In this document: piece after piece, positions 52,736 through 60,540 of the stretch
Layout of the letters: every line of letters starts with the position of its first letter
Position numbering within the stretch: the first letter of the stretch is position 1
The notes under the pieces: generated by a model
Databases searched by the model: none
Seen by the model: only the letters and a program-made list of their open reading frames with translations
Told to the model about the DNA's origin: nothing
Program-made: the position numbers and the translations under genes
Source of the DNA: Paraburkholderia bryophila
GTDB lineage: Bacteria > Pseudomonadota > Gammaproteobacteria > Burkholderiales > Burkholderiaceae
Direction of reading: 5' to 3'
NCBI RefSeq assembly: GCF_013409255.1
Contig: NZ_JACCAS010000002.1
Span: 1,240,001 to 1,304,000, forward strand
Length of the DNA: 64,000 bases

Positions 52736-54061
52736 ATGAGCAGCAACCAAGGGCAGTTCTTTTCCTCATCCTTCATGGAAGAGATCAAAGCGCGTTTTCA
52801 TTGGGTCAATCAGGACATGGACGGATGCGAGCGTCTTTTCTTCGACAACGCAGGCGGATCGTTTCGGCTCAAGGCCGCTTCCGAAGCGTTCACCAGCATC
52901 GATGCGCTGCCCGATTGCCCCGAGCGCATCCATGAACGCGCGCGGTACCTCCAGGACATTCAGACGCGTGGAGAATCGGATATTCGCCATATTCTCAACG
53001 CGCGAGGCGGTAGCGTTTATCTGTCGCTAACCGCGTCCGCCGCCATGTTCGAGATGGTGCGCGCAGTCATGGAAAACACGCCCGGTACGAACGCAGTCAC
53101 AACGATTCTCGAACACCCATCCTCGTTCGATGCCATGAAGCTCTACTGCGAGCGCACAGGCAAGCAGTTGCGTGTTGCACCGAGCAATCCTGTAACCGGC
53201 GGTGTCGATGTCGATGCAATCGTTTCGCTGATCGACGCCGATACCGCGCTGCTGAGTGTGATGTATGCCTCGAACATCTCAGGTGCGAAATTCGACATTG
53301 CTTCGATCGTCGAAGGCGTTCGCGCGAAGAACCCCGACTTGTTCATCATCGTCGATGCCGTCCAGCATGCGCCGCACGCGGTGATCGACCTTCAGAAAAC
53401 GCCGGTCGACGGCATCAACTTCGCACCGTACAAGTTCTTCGGTTGCAGAGGTTCAGGCATCGCGTGGTTGTCAAAGCGGATGGCAGAGTTGCCGCATCAT
53501 CGGCTCGAAGCAAAAGAGAACGGCGTATGGGAACTCGGCAGTCCCGCCCCAGCGCAGTTTGCGGTAGTGAGCGCGATTGTCGACTACGTCGCGTGGATCG
53601 GCGAGCAGGTCAGCGACTCTAGCGATCGGCGAGAACTCTTCGTACAAGGCATGCAGCGCATCGAGAGCCACGAGCGTGCGTTGCTCTCGATGCTTCTCGA
53701 TGGCGCGGAGGGGCAGCGCGGGCTCAGAGCAATCGACGGCGTGAAGGTGTTCTGGGACCACGCGGATCTGACGGAGCGCGATCTTATCGTGGGCATCGGC
53801 TTCGACGGTCTCGATCCCACGGCTGCCGTGCGCGAATACGAAAAACGCGGCGTGACTGTGTATGAGCGCATCGGGACCAGTCCCTATTCGGGACGTATGC
53901 TCAGGTCATTTAACCTGGAAGGAGCGGTGCGAATTTCGCCGTTGCATTGCCACGAGCCTCGCGACGTCGCTCGGTTCCTGGCGATCACGGAAGAGCTGGC
54001 AAGTGATCGAAAAAAATATACTCGGTCGAGACAGCCCTCGCTAAGTGCCTGTTTTTGCTAG
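52736..54061 (+). CDS. Class V aminotransferase (cysteine-desulfurase-like fold)
   Basis: This is a 441-aa PLP enzyme. Conserved features: FFDNAGGSFRLKAASEAF near residue 35, VYLSLTASAAMFEMVRAVME (cofactor phosphate loop), IIVDAVQHAPH (Asp for the PLP nitrogen, His) and NFAPYKFFGCRGSGIAWLSK (Lys Schiff base). The C-terminal RISPLHCHEPRDVARFLAIT is the family end; after it about 20 residues (SDRKKYTRSRQPSLSACFC) look foreign and may come from the adjacent degraded mobile DNA. It is coupled to the symporter, which fits uptake and breakdown of an amino acid. The substrate is unknown. Confidence 0.86.
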   Translation: MSSNQGQFFSSSFMEEIKARFHWVNQDMDGCERLFFDNAGGSFRLKAASEAFTSIDALPDCPERIHERARYLQDIQTRGESDIRHILNARGGSVYLSLTASAAMFEMVRAVMENTPGTNAVTTILEHPSSFDAMKLYCERTGKQLRVAPSNPVTGGVDVDAIVSLIDADTALLSVMYASNISGAKFDIASIVEGVRAKNPDLFIIVDAVQHAPHAVIDLQKTPVDGINFAPYKFFGCRGSGIAWLSKRMAELPHHRLEAKENGVWELGSPAPAQFAVVSAIVDYVAWIGEQVSDSSDRRELFVQGMQRIESHERALLSMLLDGAEGQRGLRAIDGVKVFWDHADLTERDLIVGIGFDGLDPTAAVREYEKRGVTVYERIGTSPYSGRMLRSFNLEGAVRISPLHCHEPRDVARFLAITEELASDRKKYTRSRQPSLSACFC

Positions 54062-54547
54062 AGCCTCCGAATTCAAATAATTGCTCGCATAACGGTCGGG
54101 CCCCTTGTGCGGCGCGCGGCTTCGTTCGTTCTAAAAGCGATAGTCGGTCGAGCCTAGGCCTGTCGGGCGATTCCGAGACTGAACCAAACATTCGTGCCAA
54201 CGCTTTCACCGCCTCGGTGGATAATCGACGAGCAGGCAGATGCAATCGGCTTCGCGCCCCCCTTACGCCAAGTATGCTTTTCTGTCCGTATTCGATCTGC
54301 GCCACCCAATTGCGATGCCCGGCCCGATTGCGTAACGACCGCCAGACCGGCCGCACTTGTGTCGCGCCCGGAATCTGCCATCGTGGACACGTAACTGTGC
54401 AGCGCCAGCCCGGTCAAACAATTCGTTCGCACCGGATAGCTGCCCTTGGAGACCATTGACCGCGATGGCAGTTTCGGCGTAATTTAATTGCGGTAATTTC
54501 AATTAAAAACCGACTTTTGTCATTTAAACTACGCCCCTGAGGTAGCC
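54062..54547. other. Gene-poor region at the start of the degraded mobile segment
   Basis: These 486 bases have only short conflicting open frames on both strands and no supportable gene. One minus-strand frame near 54300 contains WVAQIEYGQKS, faintly like a Xre-type helix, but it is not continuous. The last 70 bases become AT-rich and hold the palindrome and promoter area of the AbiEi gene. Confidence 0.4.
54483..54507. promoter_or_regulatory. Palindromic operator candidate of the AbiEi gene
   Basis: TTTAATTG-CGGTAATTT-CAATTAAA is a perfect 8-bp inverted repeat with a 9-base spacer, 40 bases upstream of the TTG start. AbiEi antitoxins are known to bind inverted repeats in their own promoters, so autoregulation is a reasonable inference. 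Confidence 0.65.
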
Positions 54548-55291
54548 TTGAGTGATCGAAAAATCCAGCGCCTGATAAAAAACGCACCGCGCGGACAACC
54601 ACTTGACCCAGCGATGTTGCGGAGCTTTGAGATAAGCCCGGCCCAAACCACCTACCTTGTTAGCGCGGGGTGGCTCCAACGTTTGTCGAAAGGAGCTTAT
54701 CTAGTCGCTGGTGATATTGCTTCTGTAGAAGGAATCATCACCTACCTGAGCAGGCGGATTCCCGGACTCCACATTGGAGGCAAAACGGCACTTGACTGGC
54801 AGGGAGCCCGGCACAACGTTGCCTTCAGACCCAAGATCACGCTGTGGGGATCGAAAGCCTATCGCTTTCCCGCCTGGATTGAGCAGCACATGCCCTACAC
54901 ATTTCAGACAACGCAGTTGTTTGACGATCAATATCCGGTGACTCAATGGCTACGACCGTTGCCATTCAAAAGCGCACGCGTGTTGGTTTCGGTCCCAGAA
55001 CTTGCCCTGCTAGAACTTACGAGCGATATTGGGAAGAGGGGTAGAAAAGGACAATCACTGGACGAAGCGGTAAATCTGGCGGACACGTTGCGTAACCTGC
55101 GCATCGATGTTCTGATCCCGTTGTTGGAAAATTGCGTCCGCGTAAAAGTCGTAAAGCTGGTGCGCGATTTAGGCCGAAATAGCGGTTACGCTTGGGGAGA
55201 AGATCTTCAGAAATACGTAGATCGCCTGAGTCAGGGAAAACGCTGGTCAAGCAAGGGAAAGGACGGGAGGCGGCTTACCTTGAAGCCGTGA
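54548..55291 (+). CDS. AbiEi-type antitoxin (type IV toxin-antitoxin), apparently orphan
   Basis: This is a 247-aa protein matching the AbiEi/COG5340 antitoxin group. The N-terminal winged helix (about 20-60) reads ISPAQTTYLVSAGWLQRLSK with GAYLVAGDI. The C-terminal domain has RIPGLHIGGKTALDWQGARH, ITLWGSKAYRFPAW and the SVPELALLELTSDIG helix. The start codon is TTG, with GAGG five bases upstream. In AbiE systems the toxin AbiEii (a nucleotidyltransferase) follows directly; here only mobile-element debris follows, so this looks like a surviving antitoxin. A plasmid-derived or island origin is likely from its lower GC look. Confidence 0.82.
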   Translation: MSDRKIQRLIKNAPRGQPLDPAMLRSFEISPAQTTYLVSAGWLQRLSKGAYLVAGDIASVEGIITYLSRRIPGLHIGGKTALDWQGARHNVAFRPKITLWGSKAYRFPAWIEQHMPYTFQTTQLFDDQYPVTQWLRPLPFKSARVLVSVPELALLELTSDIGKRGRKGQSLDEAVNLADTLRNLRIDVLIPLLENCVRVKVVKLVRDLGRNSGYAWGEDLQKYVDRLSQGKRWSSKGKDGRRLTLKP

Positions 55292-55297
55292 CGGAGA

Positions 55298-55451
55298 CTC
55301 AAAAAAATCCGCGACTCCGACACTTAACGCGATAGCAAGCTTCTCGATATTATCGAGCGAGGTGCTGCGGACACCACGTTCGACAGGGCCAAGAGCTATC
55401 GATCAAGACCCGCCTCCGCCGCCAGATACTCGTGCGACCATCTCCGATTGC
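55298..55451 (-). pseudogene. Remnant of a Xre-family HTH regulator, frameshifted
   Basis: Read on the minus strand, one frame gives RRWSHEYLAAEAGLDR and then stops at 55396. Another frame continues with VERGVRSTSLDNIEKLAIAL and VGVADFFE. Joined across the break this is the typical Xre/Cro helix-turn-helix order (SQEYLAAEAGLDRSYLG-VERG-LDNIEKLA). At least one small deletion near 55395 destroyed it. The same upstream frame stays open to 55719 without recognisable content. It faces the end of the AbiEi gene. Confidence 0.7.
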
Positions 55452-55740
55452 CACACAAGCTGATAGCCAACGGTTCTCGCGCTCTCGGTGTGACATGTTT
55501 GAAAGCGAATCCGACGGTCGCGACGATAACCGGCGTTATCACGGGAACGACTGCGTCGAAACGCGTCGGGCGAAGGCGCCCTCGGTCTATCATTTGACGT
55601 AGCGTCGTACGAGACGCTTTTTTCAACCAAGTACCAGGCAGACCCGACACCCTTACGCTGTTTCCGGAAACGTGGCACCCTTCAACGGCTCTACTGTGAA
55701 CGGCAGGTAGCGCCGCCATCCATTTGGCGAGCTCATCTTC

Positions 55741-56155
55741 TTGATTCGGATCACTTACGATTTTAATTTATATCAAATTGATGGCGCGGAGTCTCGGGCT
55801 AGGGTTTGGGTGGTCGTCCGATCCGCGGGGTGCTGCGTTATTGAGGTGCGCCGTAACACACGTAAAGCGAAAGGCTGTTGGGCTGAGCGTACGGCAGGTC
55901 GAGCGGTTGGTGATCCGTTATCGGGCATCGGGCGCCGCCGGATTGTGCTCGGGCCGACGCGACCGGCCGGGCAACCGGAAACTGGATGAAGTCGTCGCTG
56001 TGCGGGCCCTCACGATCATCCGTGGGCGGTACGCGGATTTCGGCCCGACGCTGGCCTGCGAGAAGCGGCACGAATGCCACGGCATCACGTTGTCGAAGGA
56101 AACGATGTGCCACCTGATGACGGAGGTGTTCGACGTTGAATCGTCTTATGATTGA
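55741..56155 (+). pseudogene. ISNCY-type transposase N-terminal fragment
   Basis: The frame from 55778 encodes GLSVRQVERLVIRYRASGAA and RGRYADFGPTLACEKRHECH, then GITLSKETMCHLMT. This is the N-terminal HTH and linker of ISNCY (IS1202-like) transposases. The DDE catalytic part is missing: homology ends near 56115 and the frame stops at 56155. The first residues are not the normal start, so both ends are lost. Confidence 0.75.
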
Positions 56156-56513
56156 CCGCAATCCCGCGCTGGGCCATTTCGAGATGAGGCAGGCTCAGTG
56201 GATACGCTACGTACCTGCGCACGCAGAGCAGCATCACATCAATGCGGACAATGCAACCGGTGGAAAACTTTCGCTACCACCGGATTCTCGTTCTGGTTCG
56301 TCGACCACGTCGCGCATTCAAGGCCCGTCAGCATGACAAAGCCAATGGGTTTCGCAGAACCATGGCTGTTGCCTGCGCAACGCCAGTCAATGGTGGCTTA
56401 TCGCCCGGGCGACCCCGCATCTGCAAACAGGCGGTGGCGCAAAGGGAAGACCCAATCAGAACCATGGCTCTTCACCAGTCGCAATACTGGGCTCGCTCCC
56501 CTTGCACCACCTT
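56156..56513. other. Region between two transposase fragments, no gene recognised
   Basis: These 358 bases carry only short overlapping open frames without recognisable domains. The part next to 56513 is probably the downstream flank of the IS110-type element, since that transposase ends naturally there. Confidence 0.35.
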
Positions 56514-56807
56514 TCAACCGAAGCAGCGCGTTACCTCAAATGGCTTGTGCTCCCGAAGTATGTGAAAGCAGGCGCGCGCGAGTTTGTGCGCCAGCGCCTT
56601 GATCGCGACAATCCCGTTGCGTGCGCGTTTCTTGCGATCGTAAAACCGCCTGGCTTCCGGGCACGAACGAATGGCAAAGTTGGCCGCCTCGACAAACGCC
56701 CAGGCCAGATACTTGTTGCCGTTCTTCGTATTGTTGCCGCCGACGTCAAAATGAACCAGTTGCCGACGCATCGATGAGCCGGTCTGCAAGCGCACAAGGC
56801 GGTCCAT
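56514..56807 (-). pseudogene. IS110-family transposase C-terminal fragment
   Basis: The minus-strand frame encodes NTKNGNKYLAWAFVEAANFA, CPEARRFYDRKKRARNGIVA and KALAHKLARACFHILRE, ending RCFG. This is the conserved C-terminal part of IS110/IS1111-type transposases, which includes the NGN and ALAHKL segments. The RuvC-like DEDD N-terminal domain is absent. The fragment abuts the tyrosine recombinase pseudogene, so one element probably landed in or beside the other. Confidence 0.8.
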
Positions 56808-56818
56808 TCGAAGATGAG

Positions 56819-57953
56819 ATGGGAATCGCGCAGGTTCACATGAATCTCGGCGCCCGGATCAAAACGGAGTCGGTGACAACAGCCTGCCTGCTCGGAGCCC
56901 GTAACGATTGCGAGGCGGTCCAGTCGTGGCTGGCCCTGCATGAGTCCGCCGACACGCACCGCGCGTATCGCAAGGAAGCTGAGCGGCTGGCCCTGTGGGC
57001 CATCATCGAGCGGCACGCTGTCGTCGCTCACGACTGACGATGCAATCGCCTACCGTGCGTTCCTGCTGCGACCGGCGCCCCGCGGACGCTGGTGCGGACC
57101 GCCTCACTCCCGCCGGTCGGCCGGATGGCGCCCGTTTGCGCATGGGCTGTCCGCACGTTCGGTTGCGTACGCCCTGTCGGTCCTCCGCGCACTCTTCCCG
57201 CTGGCTCATCGAGCAGTGCTATGTGCTGGCCAATCCGTTCGTCGGAGTGAAGGTCCGCGGCGCCCCCCAAGCGACGCCATTCGATACCACCCGCTCACTG
57301 ACGGAAGACGAGTGGCTGCTCATACGCGCCATTGCGAACGATCTCGAGCCGTCGCGCAGCTGGAGCGCACCTGCCGCGCAGCGGCTGCGCTTCCTGCTGG
57401 ATTTCAGTTATGCGACCGGGCTGAGGGCACACGAACTGATGACCGCAACCCTCGGGGACATCACGTGCGCGCCCCGCGGCGAAGCGTGGCTCCGGGTAAC
57501 GGGAAAGGGAGCGCAGGAAGGGAAAGTGGCCTTGCCTCCGGTCGCCACCGACGCGCTCGAACGGTCCCTGGTTGAGCGTGGGCTCCCCGTCACGCAAGCG
57601 CGATGGACGCCCCACACCCTGTTGATTCCCAATCTGGCCACGACAGGTGAGAGTCCGATTACCCCGACCCGACGGCGGCAAATCACGCATCGGCTTTTTC
57701 GGACGTCGCCAGCCTGCTCCAAACCGACAGGTCCGCGCTGGCCGCCAAAATTCGGCGTGCCAGCCCGCACTGGATGCGGCATACGCATGCGTCGCACGCG
57801 CTGGATCGGGGCGTAGACCTGGTCGTTGTGCGCGACAATTTGCGGCATGCCTCCATTTCCACGACGTCGACCTATCTTCATGGCGACGATGCGAAGCGGG
57901 CACGTCAGATCCATGACGCCTTCGATCGACTGCCCGGGGCGTTGCGGCACTGA
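56819..57953 (+). pseudogene. Tyrosine recombinase/phage integrase with at least three frameshifts
   Basis: Four successive frame pieces build one integrase. Piece 1 (56819 to about 57030) has ESADTHRAYRKEAERLALWA, the core-binding domain. Piece 2 (to about 57200) has LSSLTTDDAIAYRAFLL and RSVAYALSVLRALF. Piece 3 (to about 57700) has FLLDFSYATGLRAHELMTAT (Arg I) and VTGKGAQEGKVALP. Piece 4 has HWMRHTHASHALDRG (HxxR), LRHASISTTSTYLHG (His and Tyr) and a TGA stop at 57951-57953. All catalytic residues survive but lie in different frames, so the gene is dead unless the sequence has errors. Confidence 0.85.
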
Positions 57954-58052
57954 TCTGGCCTTGGCGAAATATCGTCACACCCTACCAGGTAGGACAACTC
58001 CACTATCCAGTAGACGTATGTTTTGAGGCGAACGATGTGTCAACGAATCACG

Positions 58053-58319
58053 TCAGTGCGGAACCGCTTCTAGCAAAGGCATCAAGCCGCCGGTCCGGTC
58101 AAGCCGCGACAGTTCATCAAACCCACCCACATGTGTTGTGCCGATGTAAATTTGAGGAACCGTTCTACGGCCAGTTCTCTCCATCATCTCGGCTTTTCGA
58201 GCAGGGTCTTTGTCCACAAAGATTTTTTCAACCTCATCAACACCTCGAAGTTTCAACAGGCGCTGCGCTTGCTGACAATATGGGCAAACCTGCGTGCAGT
58301 ACATCGTAACTTTGGACAT
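58053..58319 (-). CDS. grxC: Glutaredoxin 3-like (GrxC) protein
   Basis: This is an 88-aa thioredoxin-fold redox protein that reduces disulfides with glutathione. The active site is CPYC (MYCTQVCPYCQQAQ, Cys12 and Cys15). The glutathione-binding segment RRTVPQIYIGTTHVGGFDEL has the cis-Pro (TVP) and GGFDE motifs. I chose ATG 58319, which has a perfect AGGAGG nearby (GTAGGAGGTCACAG). It marks the return of ordinary genes after the degraded mobile segment. Confidence 0.92.
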   Translation of the reverse strand: MSKVTMYCTQVCPYCQQAQRLLKLRGVDEVEKIFVDKDPARKAEMMERTGRRTVPQIYIGTTHVGGFDELSRLDRTGGLMPLLEAVPH

Positions 58320-59098
58320 CTGTGACCTCCTACGAAGATTTCGGGGGAACCGTAACCTTTGTAAAACGGCGCTCCCGTTATTTCCGGTCCTCACAACAGC
58401 CCATGACCGGAGATGGCGACATTGCTCGCAATATGACTACGCATACTGCCAACATCCATGTAACGATTATACCCATGCTCCAGATTTCTGCACTGCAGGC
58501 AATCGCGAAAAATGCAGGCAGCCGCAGACGCGCTGGGAGTCAGAGTCTTCGCATGGATCACCGTGGCATCAAGCGTTTGGCCTCGTCCCTAGAGTCGGAA
58601 GGGTGAGTGACGGCGCAACAAGATCAAAAATAGCATCTTCGATTTAGAATAATGCTATTGATCAAATAGAAAGAAACATTCGTAGTGCCGGTTCGGTTGG
58701 GCCGCAAAACCGACGGCTGCGTAGTGAACGAATGCTGATCTTCTGAAAGAAGATGTCTGTTTGTTTGGCGAAGCAAAAGCGTAGAAAAGGAAGTAACAGT
58801 TGAGCAGCGCTAGAGCCATGCCTTTCATGATCCGGCTCCAGTCAACCGCCTTGATCGAAACCTGGAAACGGACTGGTCCAATATGTTCACGGCTCGAAGC
58901 CTCGCAACGCAGCCCGGATTGGAGCCCCGATACTTCGCTCGACTTTTGCAAGCTGAATGGGCGTTACTCATGGCTCTATGCTGCTCGCAGAACCCAGCTC
59001 GCCGGCTAGATCAACGTCGCTCGGGCTGCGCTGGGCAAATATCAGCCGAGCAGCCGACATACGGGGGATATCGGCTGCAATCCCGAACGCTCGCTAGC
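58320..59098. other. Gene-poor region between grxC and the MFS transporter
   Basis: These 779 bases have scattered short open frames on both strands (for example 58655-58951 minus and 58883-59176 plus) but no recognisable domain or ribosome site. A hairpin (GCAGCCGA 59050-59057, TCGGCTGC 59071-59078) lies near the end of the MFS gene and may serve as a weak terminator. More debris of the mobile segment is possible. Confidence 0.35.
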
Positions 59099-60460
59099 TT
59101 AGTTCAAATCCTTGTCCAGCCGCCCCATGGTCTCCGGAACGACAAGAGCCCCAATCAAAAACAAAACACTTACTGAGACTAGCGCTCCGGCGAGGATCAA
59201 TGGAAGCTCCTGTGGTGTACGGGCCAGCACCGAAACCACTGTAGGCATAATTCCGCCAATTGCGAATCCGATATTCCATGAAAGCCCAGTACCAGATGCG
59301 CGTATCGCAGTCGGGAAGCGTTCATTCAGAAAAATAAGAATCGGAGCATAGCTTGCGCTCCCAATCGAGCTTAGCAAGACCGCATAGAGCCCAATCATCC
59401 AGATGTTATCCGTACCGGCCATGGCAAGGTAAAATACGGGAAAACAGACGAGCCGGCCTACCCCAAGCCAGATGAAACTGCGTTTTCGTCCGATCAAGGT
59501 GCTTAGGTGGCCGGCCGCCGTCGAGGCCAACACAACTGCCGCACTAGACACGAGGAGCACAAGCCCAGCGACGCTGTTAGGTGTGTGGTTGATCACTTTC
59601 AGGAAAGTGGGAAGATACCCGGAGGTCAGATAGTATCCGCTCCCTCCCCCGATAGTTAGCAGCAGGTTCACAAAAAGGATTGACCGGTATTTTCTTGAGA
59701 ACAACACGCGTAGCGGTGATTCAACAGGCTTCTCGGCGACATCCTGAACTGACGCCAACTCCTTTCGCTTTTCCCTCGCAAGTGCAGCCCAGACCGGCGA
59801 TTCCTCGAGACTATTAAAGACGAATACTCCGAGTACTGAACTTAAGATTCCGGCAAAGAACATGCAGCGCCATCCCCATACGTCGAACAGCGCCCCTGGA
59901 AATGCTGCCGAGGTCGCTAGATATACGAGGGATGCAAGCAACGCGCCCAAGCCTGCGCCTCCGCCGCCGACAAATCCAGAAACCGCGCCACGATACTTGA
60001 GGCTGACAGTTTCAGTGCCGATTGTGTGCGTCGAGGCGACAACACCACCCACAAATACGCCCTGCACCAGACGCAACAGAAGAAATAGGACGGGCGCGAG
60101 AAACCCTACCTGTACGACGGTTGGCAACAAGCCGAACGCCGCTGTCGAGACACCGACGCCAACAACTGACACAATCATCGCCTGCTTTCGACCGTGCTGG
60201 TCTGCAAACGAGCCGAAGATCGCCGATCCAAGCGGCCGCATCAACAGCGTCACTGCGAATGATGCATATACGGCCGCGAGCGAAAGCATGGAATTCGTAG
60301 ATGGGAAAAATAGTCGTCCCACGACTGGAGCTACAAACAACACGACGAAGAGATCGAACAGGTCCAATGCCCAACCAAGACAGGACGCCATGACGGCGGC
60401 GAAGACCTGTTTCCCACCGACCGTGCCTGCTATTTGACCACTACGAAGAGCCTCTCCCAT
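59099..60460 (-). CDS. MFS transporter, metabolite:H+ symporter type
   Basis: This is a 453-aa 12-helix MFS permease. It starts at ATG 60460 with GGAGA upstream. Signatures: WALDLFDLFVVLFVAPVVGR (helix 1), FADQHGRKQAMIVSVVG (loop 2-3), GTETVSLKYRGAVSGFVGGG and LNERFPTAIRASGTGLSWNI, typical of the metabolite:H+ or aromatic acid symporter groups. It is the last gene of the ligase-dehydrogenase operon, 80 bases after the ligase, so it likely imports the acid that is activated and oxidised by it. The spacer before it is very AT-rich and may add a promoter. Confidence 0.87.
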   Translation of the reverse strand: MGEALRSGQIAGTVGGKQVFAAVMASCLGWALDLFDLFVVLFVAPVVGRLFFPSTNSMLSLAAVYASFAVTLLMRPLGSAIFGSFADQHGRKQAMIVSVVGVGVSTAAFGLLPTVVQVGFLAPVLFLLLRLVQGVFVGGVVASTHTIGTETVSLKYRGAVSGFVGGGGAGLGALLASLVYLATSAAFPGALFDVWGWRCMFFAGILSSVLGVFVFNSLEESPVWAALAREKRKELASVQDVAEKPVESPLRVLFSRKYRSILFVNLLLTIGGGSGYYLTSGYLPTFLKVINHTPNSVAGLVLLVSSAAVVLASTAAGHLSTLIGRKRSFIWLGVGRLVCFPVFYLAMAGTDNIWMIGLYAVLLSSIGSASYAPILIFLNERFPTAIRASGTGLSWNIGFAIGGIMPTVVSVLARTPQELPLILAGALVSVSVLFLIGALVVPETMGRLDKDLN

Positions 60461-60540
60461 TTCTATCTCCATCCAATGTTATATATTTAGTAATACTATT
60501 TATAAGGTATATATTTAGAGCGTGAATTTCATGTGGGCGG

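Noticed and set aside
54154..54456. Minus-strand frames in the gap before AbiEi with WVAQIEYGQKS nearby, thought to be a second Xre remnant
   Set aside because: The residues around it do not complete a helix-turn-helix in any simple frame join; too weak to annotate.
58655..58951. 98-codon minus-strand open frame in the grxC-MFS gap
   Set aside because: No ribosome site, no domain and odd composition; it has a short hydrophobic stretch only by chance as far as can be seen.
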